DNA of 64,000 bases from Terrimonas ginsenosidimutans (GTDB lineage: Bacteria > Bacteroidota > Bacteroidia > Chitinophagales > Chitinophagaceae). A model generated the notes under the pieces. The model was not told where the DNA came from and searched no databases. It saw only the letters and a list, made by a program, of their open reading frames with translations. How positions within the stretch are numbered: the stretch's first letter is position 1; every line of letters starts with the position of its first letter. A program made the position numbers and the translations under genes. The DNA lies in the NCBI RefSeq assembly GCF_022012415.1, contig NZ_JAKLTR010000013.1, forward strand, positions 1 to 64,000, in the 5' to 3' direction. Positions 1-8,156 of the stretch are shown here, piece after piece.

Positions 1-13
1 TCTCCCAAGAAAC

Positions 14-36
14 TAGTCCACAAACTTGGTGGGGTA
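14..36. promoter_or_regulatory. Candidate operator, site 1 of 4 (TAGTCYAC-N7-GTRGACTA)
   Basis: The left half TAGTCCAC (14-21) and right half GTGGGGTA (29-36) are separated by 7 nt. The same half-sites and spacing recur at 3881-3903, 9701-9725 and 9783-9805, all in or beside the sulfate-assimilation cluster. The site overlaps the -33 element of the first promoter, so a bound protein would probably repress it. The regulator is not in the window; an Rrf2-type dimer is a guess. Confidence 0.6.
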
Positions 37-56
37 TTCATTTCCCCCTATTTTTG
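26..56 (+). promoter_or_regulatory. Bacteroidota-type promoter of the sulfate-assimilation cluster
   Basis: A TTG at 26-28 and TATTTTTG at 49-56 match the Bacteroidota sigma-70 pattern TTG-N19/21-TAnnTTTG with a 20-nt spacer. Transcription would start near 62, about 17 nt before the peroxiredoxin ATG. The candidate operator at 14-36 covers the -33 element. Confidence 0.65.
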
Positions 57-78
57 TTAACTACTTAAAAGAAAAATT

Positions 79-714
79 ATGGGATTACGTCTTGGCGATG
101 CAGCACCAAACTTTAAAGCACAGACCACCGCAGGTGAAATTGATCTGTATGAATACCTGGGTAATGGCTGGGGTGTTTTGTTTTCACACCCTGCTGACTA
201 TACTCCTGTTTGCACAACAGAGCTGGGCAGGACCGCCTTGCTTGGTGATGAATTTGCGAAAAGAAATGTGAAGGTACTTGCAGTAAGTATTGACCCGCTG
301 GATAAGCATCATGGCTGGGTAAAAGACATTAATGAAACACAGAATACAACGGTCAACTTCCCGATCATCGCTGATGAGGACAGGAATGTTGCCACATTGT
401 ACGATATGATCCATCCGAATGCATCGGCAACAGCGACAGTACGTTCACTGTTCATCATCGGCCCGGATAAAGCAGTTAAACTCATCATTACCTATCCTGC
501 ATCAACAGGCCGGAATTTTGTGGAAGTACTGCGGGTGATCGATTCATTACAGCTGACCGCCAGCCATAGCGTGGCCACACCCGCTAACTGGACTCATGGC
601 GAAGACGTGATCGTTGTACCAGCCGTATCAACAGAAGATGCGATCAAAAAATTCCCTAAAGGTGTGAAAGTGGTGAAGCCTTATTTGAGGTATACACCGC
701 AGCCAGATCTTTAA
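79..714 (+). CDS. Peroxiredoxin, 1-Cys Prx6-type (AhpC/TSA family)
   Basis: A 211-residue thiol peroxidase that reduces H2O2 and organic hydroperoxides in the cytoplasm. The peroxidatic cysteine is Cys45 in the motif PADYTPVCTTE. The long C-terminal part, with the WTHGEDV segment and a PKG..VKPYLR tail, is the Prx6-type extension and not the short bacterial AhpC form. It is the first gene behind the promoter at 26-56 and lies 101 bp before cysH, with a hairpin element between them. Its place at the head of a sulfate-assimilation cluster suggests co-regulation with sulfur status or protection of the oxygen-sensitive Fe-S and siroheme enzymes downstream; that link is inferred. Family assignment is firm. 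Confidence 0.9.
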   Translation: MGLRLGDAAPNFKAQTTAGEIDLYEYLGNGWGVLFSHPADYTPVCTTELGRTALLGDEFAKRNVKVLAVSIDPLDKHHGWVKDINETQNTTVNFPIIADEDRNVATLYDMIHPNASATATVRSLFIIGPDKAVKLIITYPASTGRNFVEVLRVIDSLQLTASHSVATPANWTHGEDVIVVPAVSTEDAIKKFPKGVKVVKPYLRYTPQPDL

Positions 715-780
715 GTAAAAAGTAACCCCGCTTGTCGGTTTAAAGAGATTTTCTTTGCTAAGCGGGGTGACTTTTTAATT
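715..780. repeat. AAAAAGT-family intergenic hairpin element (copy A)
   Basis: Directly after the peroxiredoxin stop come AAAAAGT units, then ACCCCGCTT (725-733), a loop of about 26 nt, AAGCGGGGT (760-768) and CTTTTTAATTT. The GC arms pair perfectly and are followed by a T-rich run, so it may also attenuate transcription. Copy E (35203-35289) has the same GC arms with a different loop. Confidence 0.75.
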
Positions 781-815
781 TGAAGTGCTACTACTAACGA
801 AATAACTTTTTTTGG

Positions 816-1544
816 GTGCTGACAAACGAGCAGATACAACAGCTGGAAGAGCTTTCCTTGCCGGAGGGCATTGCGCATATAGCCGCAATGTTCCCCGGCA
901 AAGTCGTTTTCTCCACTTCGCTCGGTCAGGAAGACCAGGTATTGACAGATGTGATCTTCCGGAATAAACTGGATGTAAAGATCTTCACGATCGATACAGG
1001 ACGTTTGTTCAATGAAACGTATGAATTGCTTGACCGCATAGAAGCGAGATACCGTAATAAAGTATCCATCTTTTTTCCGGAAGCGGCAGATGTGGAAACG
1101 TTCGTCCAGACAAAAGGGATCAACAGTTTTTATGAATCTGTGGATAACCGGAAAGAGTGTTGTCATGTCAGAAAAGTAAAACCGTTGAACCGTGCGTTGG
1201 CGGGAGCGAGGGTGTGGATCACGGGTTTACGTGCGGAGCAGTCGGGTAACCGGCAGCAGATGCCAATGATCGAATGGATGGAAGACCGGCAGCTGTACAA
1301 ATTCAATCCGCTGATCAGGTGGAGCTTTGAGGAAATGATGGACTATATCCGGGAACATAATGTTCCTTACAGTCCTTTGCATGATAAAGGTTTTGTGAGC
1401 ATTGGTTGTGCTCCCTGTACAAGAGCGATCGAGCCGGGCGAAGATGCCCGTGCGGGACGCTGGTGGTGGGAAACATCACATAAGGAATGTGGTTTGCATT
1501 CCACCATCGCAAACGTTATTAACAAACAAGTAGAGGCTAAATAA
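816..1544 (+). CDS. cysH: Assimilatory adenylylsulfate (APS) reductase, CysH
   Basis: Reduces activated sulfate to sulfite with thioredoxin as electron donor. 242 residues. The PP-loop-like segment STSLGQEDQ is near residue 33. Cys115-Cys116 (KECCHVRK) and Cys198-x2-Cys201 (GCAPC) form the CC...CxxC set that binds the [4Fe-4S] cluster of APS reductases and plant-type enzymes; PAPS-specific CysH lacks it. The catalytic Cys225 lies in KECGLH. No cysC (APS kinase) is present nearby, which also argues for APS as substrate. The start used is GTG at 816. There is no upstream ATG in frame, and a TAA lies at 795. cysD follows after 12 bp. Confidence 0.92.
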   Translation: MLTNEQIQQLEELSLPEGIAHIAAMFPGKVVFSTSLGQEDQVLTDVIFRNKLDVKIFTIDTGRLFNETYELLDRIEARYRNKVSIFFPEAADVETFVQTKGINSFYESVDNRKECCHVRKVKPLNRALAGARVWITGLRAEQSGNRQQMPMIEWMEDRQLYKFNPLIRWSFEEMMDYIREHNVPYSPLHDKGFVSIGCAPCTRAIEPGEDARAGRWWWETSHKECGLHSTIANVINKQVEAK

Positions 1545-1556
1545 GAAATGTAGCGT

Positions 1557-2465
1557 ATGAGTAAACATCACCTCGATTACCTGGAGCAACTCGAAGCGGA
1601 AAGTATTTTTATCTTCCGCGAAATTGCTGCACAGTTTGAAAAGCCTGCCTTGCTGTTCAGTGGCGGGAAGGATTCGATCACGCTCGTGCATCTTGCCAGA
1701 AAGGCATTTGCTCCGGGTAAGATCCCTTTTCCATTGGTACATATAGATACAGGGCATAACTTTCCAGAAGCACTCGCATTCCGTGATCAGCTGGCTGCGG
1801 AAGTAAATGCGAATCTGGTGGTACGGAAGGTTGAAGACACGATCCGTGAAAGAAAGCTGACTGAGCAAAAGGGAAAATTCGCCAGCCGTAACTGGCTACA
1901 AACATATACACTCCTTGATACGATCGAAGAATTTGGCTTCGATGCCTGCATTGGAGGCGCCAGGCGCGATGAAGAAAAAGCACGGGCTAAAGAGCGCATC
2001 TTTTCTGTAAGAGATGAATTTGGACAATGGAATCCGAAACTGCAGCGACCGGAATTGTGGAACCTGTATAATGGAAGAATACATAAAGGTGAGAACGTTC
2101 GCGTATTCCCGATCAGCAACTGGACAGAGCTGGACATCTGGAATTATATACGCAAAGAAAAGATCGAACTGCCTTCGATCTACTTCGCACATGACCGTGA
2201 AGTGCTGGTGCATGAAGGACAGCTGATCGCTATATCCGAATTTATACAGATAGAAGATACCGACACTGTTGTCAACAAGACTGTTCGATACAGGACCGTT
2301 GGCGATATGACCTGTACCGCAGCCGTTGAATCATCTGCGTCAACACTCGATGATGTCATCAATGAGATCACCGCCGCAAGGATCAGTGAGCGTGGCGAAA
2401 CAAGGATCGATGACAGGGTCACGGAAGCAGCGATGGAAGACAGGAAAAAGAATGGATATTTTTAA
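1557..2465 (+). CDS. cysD: Sulfate adenylyltransferase subunit 2, CysD
   Basis: The catalytic ATP-sulfurylase subunit. With CysN it makes APS from ATP and sulfate. 302 residues, the usual length. The PP-loop SGGKDS is at residues 35-40, followed by the conserved HIDTGHNFPE segment, IGGARRDEEKARAKER and the C-terminal ISERGETRIDDR region. It lies 12 bp after cysH, so the two are probably co-transcribed. cysN follows after a 157-bp gap filled by a repeat element. Identification is unambiguous. Confidence 0.97.
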   Translation: MSKHHLDYLEQLEAESIFIFREIAAQFEKPALLFSGGKDSITLVHLARKAFAPGKIPFPLVHIDTGHNFPEALAFRDQLAAEVNANLVVRKVEDTIRERKLTEQKGKFASRNWLQTYTLLDTIEEFGFDACIGGARRDEEKARAKERIFSVRDEFGQWNPKLQRPELWNLYNGRIHKGENVRVFPISNWTELDIWNYIRKEKIELPSIYFAHDREVLVHEGQLIAISEFIQIEDTDTVVNKTVRYRTVGDMTCTAAVESSASTLDDVINEITAARISERGETRIDDRVTEAAMEDRKKNGYF

Positions 2466-2600
2466 GTAAAAAGTAAAAAGTAAAAAGTAAAAAGTAAAAA
2501 GTAAAAAGTAAAAAGTAAAAAGTAAAAAGTATTTCTTTTAAACAGCTTTTCTTGTACCGTATCCGTAATTTTTAATTTTGATTTTTTAATTTTTACTTCC
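2464..2600. repeat. AAAAAGT-family element (copy B) with nine tandem heptamers
   Basis: The left arm holds nine exact tandem copies of AAAAAGT (2468-2530) starting at the cysD stop codon. A core of about 35 nt follows, then an AT-rich right arm (2566-2600) made of TTTTTAATTTT-type units that is largely complementary to the left arm. The whole transcript segment could fold into a long AT hairpin between cysD and cysN. The copy number of a perfect heptamer array could vary by slippage. Confidence 0.8.
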
Positions 2601-2622
2601 CTTCATACACTAATAAACTCAC

Positions 2623-3864
2623 ATGGATTTACTAAGGTTTATAACAGCGGGCAGTGTGGATGACGGTAAGAGTACGCTTATCGGGCGTCTGCTGTATGAT
2701 AGCAAGAATATACTGGTAGACCAGCTGGAGGCGTTGGAAAAGCAGACGAAGAATAAGGATGCCGGCCCGATTGATCTTGCTTTGCTGACGGATGGTTTGA
2801 GGGCCGAGCGTGAGCAGGGGATTACGATCGATGTGGCTTACCGTTATTTTTCGACCCCGAAAAGAAAATTTATAATAGCGGATGCTCCCGGGCATGTGCA
2901 GTACACGAGGAATATGATCACCGGGGCTTCGAATGCGAATCTCATTATTATCCTGGTAGATGCACGGCAGGGAGTGGTAGAGCAAACCCGCCGCCACTCC
3001 ATTATCGCATCTCTTTTAAAAATACCGCATGTGGTGGTGGCGGTGAATAAAATGGACCTGGTCGAGTATTCACAGGATATCTATAACAATATCCTGATCG
3101 ATTATGCAGAAGTAGCACGCCAATTGGGATTGAAGGATGTTACTTATATCCCGATCAGTGCGCTAAATGGAGACAATATCGTAGATAAGTCGGTTTCGAT
3201 CCCCTGGTATGACGGCAAGCCTTTGCTTGAAATGCTGGAGGAGGTTGAAACTGATCAGGACATCAATCTTGAAGACCCGCGTTTCCAGGTGCAGTTGGTG
3301 ATCCGGCCGCAGACAAGTGATCTGCATGATTACCGCGGCTATGCCGGGAAAGTGATCAGCGGGATCTACAGAAAAGGAGATAAAGTGGCTGTGCTGCCTT
3401 CTGGTATTGAAACAGAGATCTCAAAGCTTGAAGTAAGCGGGGTGGAAGCAGAGGAAGTATTTGCGCCACAGAGTGTGACGATCCATTTGAAAGATGATAT
3501 AGATATCAGCCGGGGTGATTCTATCGTGAGCGTTAACAATCAGCCCAGGGTTGCTAACGAACTGGACGTGGTTCTTTGCTGGCTTGATGAGAAACCGTTA
3601 CAGCCTGGAAATAAGTATTACCTGCAGCACAATAGCCGGCTGGTTCGTGCCGTAGTACGTAATGTAGAATACAAGCTGGATGTAAATACATTACAGCAGC
3701 TGCCGGTTGACAGCGGCGTAAAACTCAATGAAGTGGTGAAGGCTACAATTAAAGTAGCATCACCGTTGGTATATGATCCTTATTCCTCTATTCAGGGAAC
3801 AGGTAGTGCTATCCTGATTGATGAAACAAGCAATAATACTGTAGCAGCGCTGCTGCTGCAGTAA
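2623..3864 (+). CDS. cysN: Sulfate adenylyltransferase subunit 1 (GTPase), CysN
   Basis: The GTPase subunit that couples GTP hydrolysis to APS synthesis by CysD. 413 residues. EF-Tu-like motifs: G1 GSVDDGKST (10-18), G3 DAPGH (87-91), G4 NKMD (142-145), followed by two beta-barrel domains. The protein ends after the third domain and carries no CysC kinase extension, unlike CysNC fusions. Together with the Fe-S-type CysH this fits a route from APS straight to sulfite. It is preceded by repeat copy B and followed at 39 bp by cobA. Confidence 0.96.
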   Translation: MDLLRFITAGSVDDGKSTLIGRLLYDSKNILVDQLEALEKQTKNKDAGPIDLALLTDGLRAEREQGITIDVAYRYFSTPKRKFIIADAPGHVQYTRNMITGASNANLIIILVDARQGVVEQTRRHSIIASLLKIPHVVVAVNKMDLVEYSQDIYNNILIDYAEVARQLGLKDVTYIPISALNGDNIVDKSVSIPWYDGKPLLEMLEEVETDQDINLEDPRFQVQLVIRPQTSDLHDYRGYAGKVISGIYRKGDKVAVLPSGIETEISKLEVSGVEAEEVFAPQSVTIHLKDDIDISRGDSIVSVNNQPRVANELDVVLCWLDEKPLQPGNKYYLQHNSRLVRAVVRNVEYKLDVNTLQQLPVDSGVKLNEVVKATIKVASPLVYDPYSSIQGTGSAILIDETSNNTVAALLLQ

Positions 3865-3880
3865 TATTTTTTTACTTATT

Positions 3881-3903
3881 AAATCTACTAAACTGGTAGA
3901 CTA
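3881..3903. promoter_or_regulatory. Candidate operator, site 2 of 4, abutting the cobA start codon
   Basis: The left half AAATCTAC (3881-3888), a 7-nt spacer and the right half GTAGACTA (3896-3903) match the spacing and right-half consensus of the other three sites. Its last base is the A of the cobA ATG. A protein bound here would block transcription or translation entry into cobA-cysJ-cysI. I could not place a clear promoter upstream of it. Confidence 0.5.
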
Positions 3904-4721
3904 TGAATGTACAGCGTATACAAGGGAAGGTAATTCTTGCCGGAGCTGGTCCCGGCGACCCCGAGCTTATTTCTGTCAAGGCTGTTCGCTGGTTGCAGAA
4001 GGCGGATGTTGTGTTGACGGACAGATTAGTCAGTCATGAGATCCTCGATGAGTATGTCGGCCCGAAAGCCGAAGTGATCTGTGTCGGTAAACAGGGCAGG
4101 TATGGGACTTCCACGCCGCAGAAAAGGATCAACCAGTTGATGATCGAACATAGTAAAGCGGGTAAGACCGTGGTCCGGCTGAAAGGCGGCGACGTTTCTG
4201 TGTTTGCCAATATGCTTGATGAGCTGCAAGTGCTTGTAGAGAATGGGATCGCCTATGAGATCATTCCCGGCATCTCTGCTGCATTTGGAGCTGCTGCTTA
4301 TGCCGGTATTCCTCTTACTGCCAGGAATTACGCCAACGCCGTAAGGTTTCTGACGTTCTATAAAACAGACCTTCTTTCCGATACATACTGGAAGGAGCTT
4401 GCACAAACGGATGATACGCTTGTATTCTACATGTCATCGGGTACGCTTGATGATATTGTTGAGAACCTGAAGAAGAATGGCATTACCTCCGATAAATTTC
4501 TTGCGGTGGTAGAACAGGCGACTACACGTCTGCAGAATGTGCATGTTTCTAATATTTACCAGCACAGACAGAATTTTGATGGGAGGGAGTTCGCGTCTCC
4601 TTCTTTGCTGATCATTGGTAAAGTAGTGGCATTGCATGAGCAGTTTGCGTGGATCCGGAATAGCAATAGCCAGGAACAGTATTTTGAACCCGTTGAATCT
4701 CTGCGCAGGCAGGCCGTTTAA
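3903..4721 (+). CDS. cobA: Uroporphyrinogen-III C-methyltransferase (SUMT), siroheme branch
   Basis: Transfers two SAM methyl groups to uroporphyrinogen III to give precorrin-2, the first siroheme step. 272 residues. Tetrapyrrole methylase motifs: GAGPGDPELIS near residue 14, VVRLKGGD near residue 90, and the AAYAGIPLTAR segment. The P-loop-like motif usually reads GGDPF.FGRGGEE; here it continues VSVFANMLDE, an unusual divergence at the SAM/substrate site. The product feeds the dehydrogenase/ferrochelatase half of the fusion at 8157, which supplies siroheme for CysI. cysJ starts 10 bp downstream. Sure of the family; the exact methylation specificity is inferred from context. Confidence 0.88.
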   Translation: MNVQRIQGKVILAGAGPGDPELISVKAVRWLQKADVVLTDRLVSHEILDEYVGPKAEVICVGKQGRYGTSTPQKRINQLMIEHSKAGKTVVRLKGGDVSVFANMLDELQVLVENGIAYEIIPGISAAFGAAAYAGIPLTARNYANAVRFLTFYKTDLLSDTYWKELAQTDDTLVFYMSSGTLDDIVENLKKNGITSDKFLAVVEQATTRLQNVHVSNIYQHRQNFDGREFASPSLLIIGKVVALHEQFAWIRNSNSQEQYFEPVESLRRQAV

Positions 4722-4731
4722 AAGTCAAAGT

Positions 4732-6462
4732 ATGCTCTCAGCTCCTAAACTAAAAACACTAGAGGAATTGATCCAAACTTCTTCACGTGAAGAACTGGTT
4801 TGGATCAACGGCTATCTGTCGGCTCTTGTCTCAAATGGCAATAAAGAGGTAGCCGCGCCACCTGCTGCTCAGCAAACGGCTGTACCTGCATCTGTAAAGA
4901 AGATCAGTCTTGTATTCGGTACAGAAACGGGAAATTCCAAAAAGCTTGCTACGCAACTGGCGGCCGTGGCGAAGAAGAAGGGTGTGAATGCAAAGCTGAC
5001 CGGGCTTGATCAGTATCGTGTAGCTGATCTTGCTAAAGAAGAGTACCTGTTTGTTGTGATCAGCACGCAGGGGGAAGGTGAGCCTCCGATCCCGGCAAAA
5101 AAGTTTTATGAGTACATTCATGAAAACAAACTTCAACTACCTAATCTGAAGTATGGTGTACTTGCATTGGGTGATACATCTTATCCTATGTATTGTAAGA
5201 CGGGTGAAGACGTGGACACACAGTTTCAACTTTTCGGAGCGAACAGGATCCTGCCATTGCAGAAATGTGATGTGGATTATGAAGATGATGCGATGCAATG
5301 GTTTGACAGGGTTTTGTCGGTGATCAGTGCCGAAGCAAAGTCGCCAGTTGTTGTTCCCGTGGCCCCGGTCCAATCTGTGGTGTCAAAGAAGAAAACCGAG
5401 AAGAAATTTTACCATTCCACCATACAGGCGAATATTAACCTGAATGATCGCGGGTCAAATAAGCAGACCTATCATATTGAACTCGTCACAGAGGAAGAGA
5501 TCGAATACGAGCCGGGGGATACAATAGGTATTGTTCCGCGTAACAGACCTGAAGTTATCAGGCGTATCATTGAGCTGACTGGCGTCGACCCTGAAGAGGA
5601 AGTACAGACAGCGAAGGCCTCCGGATCAGTTAGTGATCTTTTGGCGACACAATTGAATATCTGTTACCTGCTGACGAGTACCGTAAAAAAGTATGCATCG
5701 ATCATTGGACAGGAGATTCCGGATACAAGAATGGATCTTGTCGATCTTTTGCGGATCTATCCGGTTAAAGATGCGGATCAATTCAAAGAGGTATTGCAGA
5801 TCCTGATCCCGATAGCGCCGCGTTTGTATTCCGTTGCATCATCTCCTGAAGGCCATGGCAGGAACGAGGTACATATCACCGTGGCAAGAGATCGCTTCCT
5901 TGCACAGGAAGAGCAGCGCTTTGGATTGTGCAGTGAGTTCCTGGGAGATCAGCCGATAGGATCGGGGATCACATTTTATGTGCATAAGGATAAGAATTTT
6001 AAACTTCCGTCAGCTGATAAGGATATAATTATGATCGGGCCGGGCACCGGCGTTGCGCCGTTCCGCGCATTTCTTGCTGAGAGAGATGCAACCGGCGCCA
6101 CTGGAAGGAACTGGTTCTTTTTCGGTGATCAGCACTTTGTAACGGATTTCCTATATCAGACGGAGATGCAGCATTTCGTGCAGACCGGTGTGTTGACAAA
6201 ACTTGATCTGGCATTCTCCAGGGATCAGCAGGAGAAATTATATGTCCAGCACCGGATGCAACAGCATGCGCAGGAATTATTCAATTGGATAGAAGGAGGA
6301 GCGGCTATATATGTTAGTGGCACCAAGGACCCCATGAGTAAAGATGTGGAGATCTCTCTGATAAAGATTATTGAAGAGCAGGGTAATCTATCTGCTGATG
6401 CCGCCGTGAAATACCTTGAACAACTGCGGAAGGAAGGCAGATACAGTAAGGATGTTTATTGA
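4732..6462 (+). CDS. cysJ: Sulfite reductase flavoprotein (alpha) subunit, CysJ
   Basis: Passes electrons from NADPH through FAD and FMN to CysI. 576 residues from the ATG at 4732. An open frame extends upstream to 4636 but overlaps cobA, so the later start is preferred. Domains: a short N-terminal helix region, flavodoxin-like FMN domain (about 60-200, SLVFGTETGNSKKLA and STQGEGEPP), linker, FAD domain with RLYSVASSP, and NADP-binding ferredoxin-reductase domain with GPGTGVAPFRAFL; it ends in the typical GRYSKDVY. It lies 10 bp after cobA and 20 bp before cysI. Confidence 0.96.
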   Translation: MLSAPKLKTLEELIQTSSREELVWINGYLSALVSNGNKEVAAPPAAQQTAVPASVKKISLVFGTETGNSKKLATQLAAVAKKKGVNAKLTGLDQYRVADLAKEEYLFVVISTQGEGEPPIPAKKFYEYIHENKLQLPNLKYGVLALGDTSYPMYCKTGEDVDTQFQLFGANRILPLQKCDVDYEDDAMQWFDRVLSVISAEAKSPVVVPVAPVQSVVSKKKTEKKFYHSTIQANINLNDRGSNKQTYHIELVTEEEIEYEPGDTIGIVPRNRPEVIRRIIELTGVDPEEEVQTAKASGSVSDLLATQLNICYLLTSTVKKYASIIGQEIPDTRMDLVDLLRIYPVKDADQFKEVLQILIPIAPRLYSVASSPEGHGRNEVHITVARDRFLAQEEQRFGLCSEFLGDQPIGSGITFYVHKDKNFKLPSADKDIIMIGPGTGVAPFRAFLAERDATGATGRNWFFFGDQHFVTDFLYQTEMQHFVQTGVLTKLDLAFSRDQQEKLYVQHRMQQHAQELFNWIEGGAAIYVSGTKDPMSKDVEISLIKIIEEQGNLSADAAVKYLEQLRKEGRYSKDVY

Positions 6463-6482
6463 TTTTAAAGTAACGACCAACC

Positions 6483-8153
6483 ATGAGTGAAGGAAAAAAT
6501 CTGTCACCAGTCGAACGCATCAAGAAGGCCAGTGATGGTTTGCGTGGCACATTGAAAGAAAGCCTGAAGGATGATATCACCGGAGCGTTGCGTGAAGACG
6601 ATCAGTCGCTGATCAAATTCCACGGAATGTATCAGCAGGATGATCGTGACCGGCGGGAAGAGCGCAGTGCCAGGAAATTGGAGTGGTTGTATTCTTATAT
6701 GATCAGGCTTAGGTTGCCTGGCGGTTTTCTGAAACCGGAGCAGTGGATAGGATTGCATCATGTGGCCGGGGATTATTCAACCGGCACGATCAAGATCACT
6801 ACTAGGCAGACCGTGCAATTGCATGGTATTCTCAAATCATCCATCAAACCTACGATCAAGGCGTTTAATACGCTGGCGCTGGACTCTATTGCTGCCTGCG
6901 GTGATGTGAACCGGAATGTGATGTGCAGTGCGCACCCGGGTGAGTCGCCTTTGCATGAAGAAGTCTTTCGTTATGCGGATAAGATCAGTTTGCTGGCACT
7001 TCCGAAGACACGTGCCTATTATGAAGTATGGCTCGATGAAGAACAGTTGGCCGATAAGAAAGAAGATGACCCACTGTACCAGGACAGGTATCTGCCACGG
7101 AAATTCAAGATCGCGATAGCGATACCTCCTAATAATGATATAGATGTATTTACCAATGATATTGGTTTGATCGCTGTGATTGAAGGTGGAAAACTAAAAG
7201 GATTCAATATCGCAGCGGGTGGTGGTTTAAGCGCAACGCATGGAAATCCGCAAACTTATCCCAGACTGGGAAGTATGCTCGGGTTTGTTGCCACTGAAGA
7301 AAAGGTTTTGAAAACGGTGTACGAGATCATGACGATCCAGCGTGACTATGGGAACCGGGCAGATCGTAAACTGGCCAGGCTGAAATATACGATCGACCGG
7401 ATCGGCGTTCCTGAATTCATCGAGGAGCTGCAGAGAAGAACAGGATTTAAGCTTGAAGAAGCGAAGCCATATAAATTCACGGAAAGGAAAGATCATTTTG
7501 GATGGCAACAAAATCATGAAGGGAAGTGGAATTACACGTTGTTTGTTGAAAATGGGCGCGTTCTCGATAGTGATGAGTTACCAATGAAGACCGGACTGCT
7601 GGAAGTTGCAAAGTCAGGGAAAGCAAATTTCCGCTTTACAGGCAATCAGAATGTGATCATTGCCGATGTTGATGAAAAAGATAGAACAGTTGTCGGTGAG
7701 ATACTGGATCGTTTTGGTTTGATTCAGCACACGGAAAAGGCTGGGAAGATCAGGAAGAATTCGATAGCTTGTGTTGCGTTCAATACCTGTCCGCTCGCCC
7801 TGGCTGAAGCGCAGCGCTATTTGCCAACGCTTATTTCAAAGATCGAGCCGATAGTGGAGAAATATGGTTTGGAAGACGAGGAGATCACACTACGGATGAC
7901 AGGTTGCCCTAATGGATGTGGAAGATCCCCTGCCGCGGAAATAGGTTTTGTGGGAACAAGTTATGGTCAGTACAATCTGCATATCGGGGGAGACAGGATC
8001 GGCGAGCGGTTGAATACAAAGTATAAAGACAATATTGGCGAGGATGTTATTCTTCAGAGCCTCGATGAATTGTTCTCTGCCTACAGTTCAGAACGGGAAG
8101 CAGGGGAAACCTTCGGTGATTTTTCGTACAGAAAATGGATCGCTAAGCATTAA
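6483..8153 (+). CDS. cysI: Sulfite reductase hemoprotein (beta) subunit, CysI
   Basis: Six-electron reduction of sulfite to sulfide on a siroheme-[4Fe-4S] centre. 556 residues, normal for CysI. The N-terminal ferredoxin-like half contains TTRQTVQLHG, which binds siroheme phosphates. The cluster cysteines are in FNTCPLA and TGCPNGCGR (about residues 430-480). It ends YRKWIAKH. The 20-bp gap after cysJ and 3-bp gap to the next gene indicate one operon: cobA-cysJ-cysI-siroheme synthase. Confidence 0.96.
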   Translation: MSEGKNLSPVERIKKASDGLRGTLKESLKDDITGALREDDQSLIKFHGMYQQDDRDRREERSARKLEWLYSYMIRLRLPGGFLKPEQWIGLHHVAGDYSTGTIKITTRQTVQLHGILKSSIKPTIKAFNTLALDSIAACGDVNRNVMCSAHPGESPLHEEVFRYADKISLLALPKTRAYYEVWLDEEQLADKKEDDPLYQDRYLPRKFKIAIAIPPNNDIDVFTNDIGLIAVIEGGKLKGFNIAAGGGLSATHGNPQTYPRLGSMLGFVATEEKVLKTVYEIMTIQRDYGNRADRKLARLKYTIDRIGVPEFIEELQRRTGFKLEEAKPYKFTERKDHFGWQQNHEGKWNYTLFVENGRVLDSDELPMKTGLLEVAKSGKANFRFTGNQNVIIADVDEKDRTVVGEILDRFGLIQHTEKAGKIRKNSIACVAFNTCPLALAEAQRYLPTLISKIEPIVEKYGLEDEEITLRMTGCPNGCGRSPAAEIGFVGTSYGQYNLHIGGDRIGERLNTKYKDNIGEDVILQSLDELFSAYSSEREAGETFGDFSYRKWIAKH

Positions 8154-8156
8154 AAA

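Noticed and set aside
2468-2530. Tandem array as a possible CRISPR
   Set aside because: The units are 7 bp and directly adjacent, with no spacers and no cas genes.
4636-4731. N-terminal extension of cysJ
   Set aside because: It overlaps cobA, and the later ATG at 4732 gives the usual CysJ start.
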